Below, piece after piece: positions 26,426 through 34,570 of a DNA stretch of 58,802 nt (the stretch's first letter is position 1; each line of letters begins with the position of its first letter). The stretch is from an uncultured Collinsella sp. GTDB taxonomy: Bacteria; Actinomycetota; Coriobacteriia; Coriobacteriales; Coriobacteriaceae. Both the position numbers and the translations under genes were made by a program. The notes below the pieces were generated by a model. That model did not search any database. It saw only the letters and a program-made list of their open reading frames with translations, and had not been told where the DNA came from. Location of the stretch: the NCBI GenBank assembly GCA_902479095.1, contig CABSNL010000005.1, forward strand, positions 1 through 58,802, written 5' to 3'.

Positions 26426-28270
26426 CTACCCCATGACCGACATGGTGAGCAGCACCGCAGCGGCGCAGTACGCTACGCACGAGATCATGACGGCAATAAC
26501 GTTCATGGCGGTGCCCGACGTGTTGAGGTCATGCTCGTCACGCCAGAACAGCACCATCAGGTAAATCACGGCGCTCATGTTGCCAACCAGGCAAATGATG
26601 GCAGCGATATTAAAGCACCCGGTAAAGAGTTGCTCCTCAAACATGGGCGCATCGGGGAACGCAGCGGTGCGCACCAGCTGGGCGCACAGATAGGTCACGA
26701 GTGACAGAATCAGGCCCATGCCCGTGCTCTGGAAGAAGAACCCCAGATACGGCTTGGGCTCGTCGTCGTGGCCGTCGTACTCGAGGAAGTAGTTCTTGAC
26801 GAACGACACCATGCGCGAGGCAGCAAGCAGCACGAGCGGCATGGCGCACATGGGGAACACCACCAGATGCGCGGAGCCGAGCGCCGTCCCCAGCACCGTT
26901 GCCATGATGCACGAGGCAATGCCCCACACGACAACCCAGTACTGGCGATGCACGAACCAGCTGAGCACGTTCGTCGAGTCGTCCGACGCGCTATCGCCCG
27001 AGCCGACACCGGCGATCTGCAGGTCCTCCTGATGCTCCTCGGCGATAACGTCCATAGCGTCGTCGAAGGTCACGATGCCCAGGATATGACGGTTCTCGTC
27101 GCAGACAGGGATGGCAACCAGGTCGTACTTGGTCATCTCGTCCGTCACGTCTTCCTGGTCCTCGTCGGGTGACACGTAGACCAGATCGCGATAGGCGAGC
27201 TGGCCCAGCGTGGCGTCGCGGTCGGCCACGATCAGCGTGCGCAGCGAAAGCACGCCCGTCAGCATGCCGCTCGGGTCCTCGGTATAGACGTAATAGACGC
27301 TCTCAAAGTCCTCGTCGAGCTTGCGAATCGCCTCGATGGCGTCGCCGACCGTCGCCGTGGCGGGCAGCGAGACAAACTCCGAGGTCATGATGCGGCCGGC
27401 GGTGTTGTCCTCGTAGCCCAGCAGATTACGAATCGCCTTCTCCTCCTTGACGCCCATCAGGCGCAGGAGCTTCTCGGCCTTCTCATAATCGAGTTCGTCG
27501 ATCAGGTCGGCAGCGTCGTCCGGGTCCATCATGGCCAGCATCGACGATGCGTCCGTGTCGGACAGGCCCTCGAGCATCTCGGTCATAAGCTCATCGTCAT
27601 CGAACTCCGAGATGGCCTCGGCGGCCTGGGCAGTATCGAGCTGCGCAAACACCTGCGCACGCAGGCGCGGGTCGAGCTGCTCGATAATGTCGGCGATGTC
27701 GGCAGGGTGCAGCTCGCCGAGCGTCTTGTGCGACACCGAGAGTTGAATGTTCTTGGTCGAGCGGTCGAGCAGGTCCATGTAGGACCAAGCGATGATGTCC
27801 TCACTGAGCGGCTTGCCCAGGTGCTTCATAAAGCCTTCGACGATATGCTCGAGCGCGGGGCTGATGGCGCGTAGCAGACCGCGGGCACCGACCTCGGCGC
27901 CCAGCAGGCGCAGCTGGTTTTCGCCCGACATGGAAAACTTGATGTCGTTTACGCGCACGACCTTCATGCCCTGCGTGTCGACAATCTGCTTGTTGAGCAC
28001 GTCGCGGGCAAGCAAGAGTTCGGTCGGCTGCAGGTACGAAAAACGGATTTCGGTGGCCGACGTCTTAAGGTGTACACCCGTCTCGTCGATACGGTCGACC
28101 CATTTGCGCCAGCTGATCATAAACGGCGTCTTGCCGGGACCGCGGAACGCGAGCGACGTCACGTGTGGAAAAACTTCGCCGGTAGCAATACCAAAATCGT
28201 TGACCACGCCGAGCTTTTCGCCATCGACGTCCAAGACCGGCAATTTGAGCATCTCACTCAGATAATTCAA
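26426..28270 (-). CDS. MgtE-like protein: PRC-type head, MgtE N domain, CBS pair, divergent membrane domain
   Basis: The 614-residue protein has an N-terminal PRC-barrel-like region (about 1-100), an MgtE N domain with LHPADIADIIEQLDP and DPDDAADLIDEL (about 180-280), two CBS domains (about 290-410) and about five membrane spans (435-614). The first three parts are the Mg2+-sensing modules of MgtE channels. The membrane part lacks the GGNAGTQ-type pore motif. It begins at TTG 28270 behind GGGGAG, with a ~200-nt structured leader, and precedes the NRAMP-like gene. It may gate or regulate that transporter instead of conducting Mg2+ itself. Confidence 0.82.
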   Translation of the reverse strand: MNYLSEMLKLPVLDVDGEKLGVVNDFGIATGEVFPHVTSLAFRGPGKTPFMISWRKWVDRIDETGVHLKTSATEIRFSYLQPTELLLARDVLNKQIVDTQGMKVVRVNDIKFSMSGENQLRLLGAEVGARGLLRAISPALEHIVEGFMKHLGKPLSEDIIAWSYMDLLDRSTKNIQLSVSHKTLGELHPADIADIIEQLDPRLRAQVFAQLDTAQAAEAISEFDDDELMTEMLEGLSDTDASSMLAMMDPDDAADLIDELDYEKAEKLLRLMGVKEEKAIRNLLGYEDNTAGRIMTSEFVSLPATATVGDAIEAIRKLDEDFESVYYVYTEDPSGMLTGVLSLRTLIVADRDATLGQLAYRDLVYVSPDEDQEDVTDEMTKYDLVAIPVCDENRHILGIVTFDDAMDVIAEEHQEDLQIAGVGSGDSASDDSTNVLSWFVHRQYWVVVWGIASCIMATVLGTALGSAHLVVFPMCAMPLVLLAASRMVSFVKNYFLEYDGHDDEPKPYLGFFFQSTGMGLILSLVTYLCAQLVRTAAFPDAPMFEEQLFTGCFNIAAIICLVGNMSAVIYLMVLFWRDEHDLNTSGTAMNVIAVMISCVAYCAAAVLLTMSVMG

Positions 28271-28472
28271 TGGTGCTCCCCATCATTATTCCTCCGAACG
28301 CGGCCGCATGTGCGGCGTCCGGGGGCTTCTGGATATGTATACGCATGCGCGGGCGGCACGCCGCTCGACGCTTACACCCCGTGCATGCGCAAAAAGCACC
28401 TGCATGGGGTCATCGACTGTATGGTCGAGGTTTGGATTTCACCTGTAACCTTTCTCTTGACCCTCATTAACC
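28271..28472 (-). promoter_or_regulatory. Structured 5' leader, candidate riboswitch for the Mg2+ operon
   Basis: By eye the leader folds into a three-way junction: P1 (28458-28463 with 28407-28412), P2 (28447-28451 with 28428-28432) and P3 (28413-28417 with 28424-28428). A second hairpin, 28401-28410 with 28376-28385, uses some of the same bases as the 3' arm of P1, so the two are mutually exclusive. More GC-rich stems follow before the start. I could not match it to the M-box or another known class. Confidence 0.45.
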
Positions 28473-28478
28473 GCAGTA

Positions 28479-28484
28479 ACTATA
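28479..28484 (-). promoter_or_regulatory. Extended -10 promoter of the MgtE-like operon
   Basis: On the minus strand TGCTATAGT is a good extended -10 box. A start near 28472 would give a leader of about 200 bases. No convincing -35 is seen. The rest of the gap to 28563 shows nothing. Confidence 0.5.
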
Positions 28485-28563
28485 GCATCAGCATCGCCCT
28501 GCGGCATCGAATTTATGCGCTGCACATTGCAGGCATACCAAACGCTGACGCATCCGTGACATA

Positions 28564-28598
28564 GCCATTGGGGACGTTCTTAAACGACTACCCAATGA
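28564..28598. repeat. REP-like repeat
   Basis: One near-consensus copy, ATTGGGGACGTTCTTAAACG, ends next to the deacetylase-like gene's stop codon and may help end transcripts from either side. Confidence 0.75.
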
Positions 28599-30005
28599 CT
28601 ACTCTGTGGTGTCGTCGTCCTCGGCAAGTTGGGGGAACACGGCGTCCTTGGGCATGGCGACCTTCGTCAGCGAGGTGAGCTTTTTGCTCAGCGACGTGTC
28701 CGTCTTGACCAGGTCGCTGAGCGTCATGATCTTGTAGCCGTCGGCAATGAGGCCGTCGATAATCTGCGGCAGCGCCTCGAGCGTCTGCTCGGCGCATTCG
28801 TCTCTATCGGTGAGCAGCACGATATTGCCCGGCGTCACCGAATCGAGCACCGTCGAGACCTGCTCGTCGGCACCGTTGAGCAGCCAGTCGCCCGAGTCAA
28901 TATTCCACGAGACCACGGCGGAGACCAGGTCCATCGCATCAATCCAGTTTTGCTCGTCAAAGGCAGCGTAGGGAGCACGCAGCAGCATCGTCTTCACGCC
29001 GGTCGCCGACTTAATCGCATCGGTGCCTTTCGCGATCTGCTCGCGTACCGCCTCACGGTCCTGGCCCTTGAGCGAATCGTCGCTGTAGCTGTTGGATCCG
29101 ATCTCGCACCCGGCATCGACAATCGCCTTGGCCGTGGCAGACGAGGCCTCGGCCGCATCGCCCGAAAGGAAGAACGTCGCGGTGACGCCCTTTTCCTTGA
29201 GCACCTGCAAGATCTGCTTGGTAGCGCCGCTCGGACCCTCGTCAAACGTCAGCGCCACATACTTTTTGTTGCCCTTGGGCGCCACGCTGGCGCACGCAAC
29301 AACGCAATCGGTGGCGGGCACAACCTCGCCGCGGTCCTGCGTCTTGCCCGACTGCTCACCAACCCACACCTCGGATCGGCCCTGGACACCCCATGTCTGC
29401 ACATACTCGATAGCGCCCGTACCCTCGACCTTGAGCTTGGGCTCGATAACCGTAGCCTGAACCTCGTGCTTCTCGTAGGTGTTACGGCCATCCTTGACCG
29501 TCACCTTCTCGCCGCCCTCAAGTTCGCGGCTATCCCATTTGCCTTGCTTCACGCGCTTGCCGTCGACCTTCACCGACAGCTTTTCGCCCCCATGGCGCTT
29601 GAGCACGCTGTCATCGACGGCCAGCAGGTCGCCTGCGTCGTAGGTGTCAGTCAACTCCTGGTCGTCGATGAGATTCTGCAGCGTAGAGCCCACTCGCACC
29701 GCGGTCTTCTGGCCGTTGAGCTCCACGTCCACGCAGCGGTTGACGTAGCCCACGACGGCAGCGATAAACAGCACGAGCGCACAGCCCACGGCAATGAGCG
29801 CGTATGGCAAGCGAGACGAACGACGGGGTGTACGGCTGTTGCCGATGCGAGCGCTGCGGTCGCTAAAGCCGCGGCTATGGTTGAGATACATCGCGCCGGG
29901 CTTACGGTGACGCTTGCGCTGACCGCTGGGCAGCTGCCCCAGGTCGCGGCGCGCCGTCGGACGCGCACCCGAACGCCCTTTTAAGTTGGATCCGTTTTGG
30001 CGCAT
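28599..30005 (-). CDS. NodB-fold polysaccharide deacetylase-like protein with lost metal histidines
   Basis: The 468-residue protein has a basic cytosolic head, one membrane span (about 70-90), an extracellular beta-rich linker (about 95-225) and a NodB fold (about 245-440). Motif 1 reads TFDEGPS (Asp255, Glu256 where Asp is usual). Motif 2, normally H-S/T-x-x-H, reads N305-S-Y-S-D309, so both zinc-binding histidines are gone. Motif 3 is RAPYAAF and motif 4 DSGDW. It is probably not a zinc-dependent deacetylase; a cell-wall-binding or structural role is possible. GGGGAGGG precedes the ATG. Confidence 0.8.
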   Translation of the reverse strand: MRQNGSNLKGRSGARPTARRDLGQLPSGQRKRHRKPGAMYLNHSRGFSDRSARIGNSRTPRRSSRLPYALIAVGCALVLFIAAVVGYVNRCVDVELNGQKTAVRVGSTLQNLIDDQELTDTYDAGDLLAVDDSVLKRHGGEKLSVKVDGKRVKQGKWDSRELEGGEKVTVKDGRNTYEKHEVQATVIEPKLKVEGTGAIEYVQTWGVQGRSEVWVGEQSGKTQDRGEVVPATDCVVACASVAPKGNKKYVALTFDEGPSGATKQILQVLKEKGVTATFFLSGDAAEASSATAKAIVDAGCEIGSNSYSDDSLKGQDREAVREQIAKGTDAIKSATGVKTMLLRAPYAAFDEQNWIDAMDLVSAVVSWNIDSGDWLLNGADEQVSTVLDSVTPGNIVLLTDRDECAEQTLEALPQIIDGLIADGYKIMTLSDLVKTDTSLSKKLTSLTKVAMPKDAVFPQLAEDDDTTE

Positions 30006-30026
30006 GTGCCCTCCCCCATAAACACA

Positions 30027-30055
30027 GCAAGCCGGAGCAACAGGTCTCCGGCTTG
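30027..30055 (-). terminator. Hairpin after the PRC-barrel gene
   Basis: GCAAGCCGGAG pairs perfectly with 30045-30055 over a 7-base loop between two minus-strand genes; the following T run is short. Confidence 0.6.
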
Positions 30056-30077
30056 CCTCCCATCATTTGGTACGTCG

Positions 30078-30833
30078 CTATTTTGTAGCTTTTGACGAGC
30101 CTCCGCTCGCCTTTTGGTATTCGTCCTTAAAGGCCTTGAACATGCCGCGCGTCTTGCCGAGCTGCTTGCCCAGTGCGCGACTGCCTTTGTCCACGGCAAC
30201 TGATCCCTTGTCGTCGAGCACCTTGGCGCCCTTTTTGACCTTGTCGCCCACCACGACGCTGGCCTCGGCGGCCTTGGCAGCCGCACCGCCCGAATACCCG
30301 AGCGATTTGACCTCGTCCGAGACGACCATCGCGCCGTTCTCGTAGCCGCGCAGCATCGTCGGCGGCACCTGCGTGTCACCAACCAAAACACTCGAAGCAG
30401 CACCGGCGGTCACATAGAATGCCTGCACGATGCCCGAGCGCGGCTTGAACTCAACGTCCGAGCAATAGCCCACGACGTCGCCCGATTCCGTGCGCACGTC
30501 CATACCGACCCAGATGATGCAATCGTCCAGGTTGATGTCGAGGCGCTTGGCCGCAGCGGTATCGTAGGTGCCCTTGACGTCATCGACCGCAATGGCGCCC
30601 TCGTAGACACCAATGGCGTCGAGCGCTACGAATCGATCGGGGCGCTCGATCATGCCCGCGATATCGGACTGGCGGACCATAAAGCCGACCACGCGCGTAC
30701 CGCCCGGGGTAAAGACCGGAAAGTGAATCTTTCCGAGCTTTTTAGGGCTGCGCGGCGTGCCGTCCTTTTTGGTACGCTTGTCCTCGGTGGGCTTGCGATA
30801 GATCTTGGCGCCGACAAAATCCCCGGCGCGCAT
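30078..30833 (-). CDS. PRC-barrel domain protein
   Basis: The 251-residue soluble protein has a PRC-barrel-like N-terminal region (MRAGDFVGAKIY...LGKIHFPVFTPGG), probably a second barrel around DCIIWVGMDVRTESGDVVGY (about 105-145), and a Lys/Ala-rich C-terminal tail (190-251). PRC barrels are docking domains found in RimM and in photosystem and envelope proteins. Its start overlaps the stop of the YtxH-like gene by one base, so the pair is translationally coupled. Function unknown; a membrane-stress or scaffold role is inferred from the partner. Confidence 0.75.
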   Translation of the reverse strand: MRAGDFVGAKIYRKPTEDKRTKKDGTPRSPKKLGKIHFPVFTPGGTRVVGFMVRQSDIAGMIERPDRFVALDAIGVYEGAIAVDDVKGTYDTAAAKRLDINLDDCIIWVGMDVRTESGDVVGYCSDVEFKPRSGIVQAFYVTAGAASSVLVGDTQVPPTMLRGYENGAMVVSDEVKSLGYSGGAAAKAAEASVVVGDKVKKGAKVLDDKGSVAVDKGSRALGKQLGKTRGMFKAFKDEYQKASGGSSKATK

Positions 30834-31222
30834 TATGCCTCGGTCGAGGGCTCCGCAGCCTCGGTATCAGCCTCGACGGCGTTCTCGACCACGACGTCGG
30901 CTGCAGGCGTCACGTTGCCGCCCGAAATGGCGTCGTTGAGCTGCTCGCGCAGCTGGTCCATGCGCTCGCGGGCCAGGTCGACCTTGGCGCGCAGGTCGTC
31001 GGTCTTGGCGTCGACCATCGGGCCAAAGTCATTCACCGCAGCACGGGCCTCCTCGGCGCTGTGCTCGTAGGTGTCGCGCATATTGTCCCAGGCGTCGTTG
31101 GCGATATCGGCAGCCATGGCGCGGGTCTCGGCGCCCGAGCGCGGGGCCAGAGCAACGCCGACAATAGCGCCGGCAGCGGCACCAAAAAGTGCGCCGGAGA
31201 CAAAGCTGAAAGTCTTACCCAT
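30833..31222 (-). CDS. YtxH-like small membrane-anchored protein
   Basis: About 129 residues: one N-terminal membrane span rich in Gly/Ala (SGALFGAAAGAIVGVALAP, the YtxH signature region), then an amphipathic helical segment with RSGAETRAMAADIA and a long charged coiled coil, and an acidic tail. YtxH proteins are general-stress, envelope-associated proteins of unclear function. Start at ATG 31222 or 31228; GGAGAGG fits either. It overlaps the PRC-barrel gene by one base and has its own TATAAT box upstream. Confidence 0.78.
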   Translation of the reverse strand: MGKTFSFVSGALFGAAAGAIVGVALAPRSGAETRAMAADIANDAWDNMRDTYEHSAEEARAAVNDFGPMVDAKTDDLRAKVDLARERMDQLREQLNDAISGGNVTPAADVVVENAVEADTEAAEPSTEA

Positions 31223-31273
31223 GATCATTCCTCTCCTGCGGGCACGTCGGTGCCCACCGTTTGAATGCTGTCC

Positions 31274-31279
31274 ATTATA
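31274..31279 (-). promoter_or_regulatory. -10 box upstream of the YtxH-like gene
   Basis: A perfect TATAAT on the minus strand lies about 50 bases before the YtxH start codon; the -35 region is weak. It implies a separate transcript for YtxH and PRC-barrel. Confidence 0.55.
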
Positions 31280-31358
31280 CCCGCAGCGCATCACTTGCCG
31301 CTCCGCTCATCTGCGTACGGCAAAGGCGCAGGTACGTGATGGTGATAAACGCGTAGGC

Positions 31359-32192
31359 CTACTCCTGGGGCATAGCCGGCATGGTCACCGTGGCACCCGG
31401 GTCCTCGCCGGCGCCGTCCACGAGCGGCAGGCCGCCCTCATGCGCAGGTCCTGCCGGAACCGTCGCAGCACCGCCAAAGACGGCAGCGGAGGCCTCGTGG
31501 TTCTCGGCAACCGCGCCCTCGGTATCAATCGCCACCTGGGGCTCGTCGTCAAAGTTGGGGACGCCCTGGGGCTCGGCGGGAACGGGCTCGGCGGTCGCAT
31601 CGGCAACGAGCTCGGCGTCGACCGGCACATCGCCCTCGTCAGCGCCCTCGTCCTCGGCAGCATCTTCGCCGTTCGCAGCGGCGACGGCCTCGTGAGGATC
31701 CTTGCCCTCGGCCTCGGCGCGCATGCCCAACACCAGGTTGCGCAGACCCGCGACCGTGCCTTCCACGTCGGGGGCAGGCTGGTCGGCGTGCAGGTACGCC
31801 CAGTCCATCATAAAGGTGGCCGAAGACAGCGCACCAATGGCCAGTGCGTCATCGGGGCACGAAAGCTCAACCTCAAAGACGCGCTCGTCGTGCTCGCTTA
31901 CGCGCGTGCGGCCGCACGAGATGCTACCGGCAAGACCGGTCTCGTTCATGAGCTCAACCGTCACGTGCTCCAGCAGGTGGCAGAGCTCGGTCTGGCCCAT
32001 GCAGTCCTGGAACTCGCGACCGGAATCACCCAGGCACAGGTGCTTGGCAATCGCCGGCACCAGGTAGTACACGCGCGCCGTGGCCTCGATATCCTCCGAG
32101 GTCATGAGCGGCATGCCGGGGTTCACCAGCACATGCGCGCAGATCTTGTCCTCGCTGACGGTGACCTTAAGGATGTTGAACAGGCCTGCCAT
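31359..32192 (-). CDS. Unknown protein with cyanophycin-synthetase-like N-terminal motif
   Basis: The 277-residue soluble protein has a folded N-terminal domain (about 1-145) containing CHLLEHVTVELMNETGLAG near residues 70-90. This resembles the HxxEHxxxELQ segment of cyanophycin synthetase N-terminal domains, but no ATP-grasp or ligase part follows. The C-terminal half (about 150-277) is Ala, Glu, Asp and Pro rich and probably disordered. GGGAGAG precedes the ATG. It follows the CorC/HlyC gene by 24 bases, so they are likely co-transcribed. I do not recognise the family. Confidence 0.55.
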   Translation of the reverse strand: MAGLFNILKVTVSEDKICAHVLVNPGMPLMTSEDIEATARVYYLVPAIAKHLCLGDSGREFQDCMGQTELCHLLEHVTVELMNETGLAGSISCGRTRVSEHDERVFEVELSCPDDALAIGALSSATFMMDWAYLHADQPAPDVEGTVAGLRNLVLGMRAEAEGKDPHEAVAAANGEDAAEDEGADEGDVPVDAELVADATAEPVPAEPQGVPNFDDEPQVAIDTEGAVAENHEASAAVFGGAATVPAGPAHEGGLPLVDGAGEDPGATVTMPAMPQE

Positions 32193-32216
32193 AACTCTCC
32201 CCTACTCTTCCTTGCC

Positions 32217-33590
32217 CTACTCGTCGCCATCGTGCGGATCCACAGAGCCCGCACCCGACGCCGCCGGCTTCTCTGCCGAAGACTCGGAATCCTTCTTATC
32301 GGTTTCGGCCGGAGCGATCACGCGAATGAGCGAGATGCGCTGGCCACGCATCGACTGAACTTTAAACTTGTACCCCGCGACCTCAAACACCTCTCCGATG
32401 TCGGGCACCGAGTCGCAAAGCTCCAAAATCCAGCCGGCGATGGTCTCATAATCATCGCTTTCCTCGAGCGGCCAACCAAGCTCAATCGCGTCATCGCACG
32501 AAAAACGCCCATCAACGAGCCACTCGCGGCGCGAAAGGCGCGTGAGATACTTGTTGTCGGGGTCGAACTCGTCCTCGATCTCGCCGACGATCTCCTCGAC
32601 GATATCCTCGATGGTGATAATGCCGGCCGTGCCGCCGTACTCGTCCACGACCACCACGATCTGGTCGTGCGAGGTCTGCATCTCGGACAGTAGCGGCAGG
32701 ATGTCCTTGGTGTCGGGCACAAAGGTGGCGTCGCGCAAAAAGCCGGCGATGGGCTGGTCACCCTTGCCGTCGAGCGCGGGTTGGATCAGGTCCTTGATGT
32801 GCGCAATGCCGGCGACGTTGTCGGGATCCTCGTGATAGACGGGGATGCGGCTAAAGCCGGTCTGGCGCATGGTGGACAGCACGTCGGCGACCGTCTCGTC
32901 GTCCTCGCACATGGTGGTGTCCACGCGCGGCACCATGACCTCGCGGGCAACGGTGTCGCCCAGGTCGAAGATCTCGTGGATCATGCGCTTTTCCTCGTCG
33001 AGCAGGTCGTCCTGCTCCGAGACCATGTACTTGATCTCTTCTTCCGAGACGTTCTGGCGGTCGTCGGCACTCTTGATGCGCAGGATGCGGGCCAGGCCAT
33101 CGGAGCAAGCACCGGTCAGCCACACGAGCGGACGGGCGATCTTTTGGAAAAACGACAACGGCCCCACAACCTGCTTGGACACGCCTTCGGCGTTGGCCAG
33201 GCCGATGCGCTTGGGGACGAGCTCGCCGATCACGATGGACACGAAGGCGACCGCGACGGTGATGATGACCGGCGCCAGGCCGCGCGCGATGGCGGAGAGC
33301 GGCGCGATGCCAAAGCTCATGAGCCACGTGGCGAGCGGGTCGGACAGACTCGTCGAGGCGACGGCGGACGAGGCGAAGCCCACGAGCGTGATGGCGACCT
33401 GGATGGTGGCGAGCAGCTGGTCGGAGTCGGCAGCCAGCTTAATGGCATGCTCGGCGCGCTTGTCGCCTTCCTCGGCCTCGTGCTCCAGCACGGCGCGCTT
33501 GGCCGTGGTGAGCGCCATCTCGGACATAGAGAAGTAGCCGTTGATGAGGGTCAAAACGAGGGTGGTGATAAGGGAGATGGTTATGTCCAT
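32217..33590 (-). CDS. CNNM/CorC (HlyC) family CBS-domain membrane protein
   Basis: The 457-residue protein has an N-terminal CNNM domain of about four spans (1-190) with SMSEMALTTAKRAVLEH and GELVPKRIGLANAE, two CBS domains (about 210-330; REVMVPRVDTTM and VVDEYGGTAGIITIEDIVEEIVGEIEDE) and a C-terminal CorC_HlyC domain (350-430). CNNM/CorC proteins are implicated in Mg2+ export or homeostasis; 'hemolysin' names in this family are historical. The start is set at ATG 33588-33590, where the membrane domain begins; the ribosome-binding site is poor and upstream codons look non-coding. Confidence 0.88.
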   Translation of the reverse strand: MDITISLITTLVLTLINGYFSMSEMALTTAKRAVLEHEAEEGDKRAEHAIKLAADSDQLLATIQVAITLVGFASSAVASTSLSDPLATWLMSFGIAPLSAIARGLAPVIITVAVAFVSIVIGELVPKRIGLANAEGVSKQVVGPLSFFQKIARPLVWLTGACSDGLARILRIKSADDRQNVSEEEIKYMVSEQDDLLDEEKRMIHEIFDLGDTVAREVMVPRVDTTMCEDDETVADVLSTMRQTGFSRIPVYHEDPDNVAGIAHIKDLIQPALDGKGDQPIAGFLRDATFVPDTKDILPLLSEMQTSHDQIVVVVDEYGGTAGIITIEDIVEEIVGEIEDEFDPDNKYLTRLSRREWLVDGRFSCDDAIELGWPLEESDDYETIAGWILELCDSVPDIGEVFEVAGYKFKVQSMRGQRISLIRVIAPAETDKKDSESSAEKPAASGAGSVDPHDGDE

Positions 33591-33700
33591 CGGGAGTTTC
33601 TCGAACCTCCAAGATTCGGGACGTCGGATTAAAACGTTGACGGCGGATACGGCAATTGCACCGGCGCCCAAACAAAGACGCGGGTGCGCAGGCGTGGTCG

Positions 33701-34384
33701 CTAGATTACGAAGAGGATCACCGCCATGAACTGGAAGATGCTGCCGGCGAGTACCCACAGGTGAAACACGCTGTGAAGATAGCGCACGTTTTTGGCGATA
33801 TAGAACGGCACGCCCGCGGTGTAGCACACGCCGCCGACGGCGAGCAGGGCAAGTGCCACGGGGTTGAGCAGCGCCACAAGTTCGGGCAGCTTAAAGACGA
33901 CAAGCCAGCCCATCAGCAGGTAGACCAAGCCGCTTACCCAGTGCGGCTGACGCTCGCGCAAAAAGCACTCGAGGGCGATGCCGATAATAGCGATGGCCCA
34001 TACGGCAAAGAACAGCACAGCGCCGCCGTCGTTTGCGAGCGTGATGAGGCAAAACGGCGTATAGCTGCCGGCTATGAGCAGGTAGATGCAGCTGTGGTCG
34101 ATGATGCGAAACACGCGCTTGGCGCGCGCGGGCTGAATCGCGTGGTAGAGCGTGGAGGCTAGGTATTCGAGGATAATGCTGACGCCATAGACAATTGCCG
34201 CGGCCATGTGGGCCGGGCCTCCGCCGCGCAGGGCGGCGAATACGATCAGGAGCACCAGGCCCGCGATACCCAGCAGGCAGCCGACACCATGGGTGACGGA
34301 GTTCATGATCTCCTCACCCACCGTGTAGTGTGGAACGGCCGCGGTCTTGGGTCGCGGCTTAGAACTGTCGCTCGAATCGGACAT
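33701..34384 (-). CDS. Hemolysin III / PAQR family membrane protein (TrhA-like)
   Basis: The 227-residue protein has seven membrane spans. PAQR signature residues are present: Ser and His in ASTLYHAIQ, Asp in RIIDHSCIYLLIAGSYTPF, and two His in HSVFHLWVLAG. These form the metal site of adiponectin-receptor-like proteins; bacterial members are linked to membrane-fluidity homeostasis. ATG 34384 is chosen with GGAGG 11 bases upstream. It lies 110 bases before the CorC gene in the same direction and is divergent from the hydrolase gene. Confidence 0.87.
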   Translation of the reverse strand: MSDSSDSSKPRPKTAAVPHYTVGEEIMNSVTHGVGCLLGIAGLVLLIVFAALRGGGPAHMAAAIVYGVSIILEYLASTLYHAIQPARAKRVFRIIDHSCIYLLIAGSYTPFCLITLANDGGAVLFFAVWAIAIIGIALECFLRERQPHWVSGLVYLLMGWLVVFKLPELVALLNPVALALLAVGGVCYTAGVPFYIAKNVRYLHSVFHLWVLAGSIFQFMAVILFVI

Positions 34385-34490
34385 GCCGGTTACATCCTCC
34401 AACGTAAAGAGTTCTCAACACTATATCAAAGCGTCTAGGTACGTGCGAAATTTGCACCATACGTGACCTTTCGTTTACCCATTCTTTGCC

Positions 34491-34551
34491 TGTTGACGCA
34501 TCAACGGCGAACGTCCATAATGCGCTTGCATTAAATGTTGATGTATTAACA
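34491..34551 (+). promoter_or_regulatory. Hydrolase promoter with two operator-like inverted repeats
   Basis: TTGACG (34493-34498) and CATAAT (34516-34521) are 17 bases apart. TGTTGACGCATCAAC (34491-34505) and TGTTGATGTATTAACA (34536-34551) share the pattern TGTTGA-N4-TYAAC. The first covers the -35 box, the second the early transcript, with centres 45-46 bases apart. The regulator is not identifiable. Confidence 0.6.
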
Positions 34552-34570
34552 TCTTATAGGAAAGCTTCTT

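Noticed and set aside
28271..28472. Known M-box or c-di-AMP (ydaO) riboswitch before the MgtE-like gene
   Set aside because: Conserved core sequences of both classes were not found by eye; kept only as an unassigned structured leader.
31071..32693. Plus-strand open frame of 540 codons
   Set aside because: Antisense to YtxH, the unknown protein and the CorC gene; no coherent domain.
32217..33827. 536-codon version of the CorC/HlyC gene
   Set aside because: The first 79 codons show no membrane or family features; the CNNM domain starts exactly at ATG 33590.
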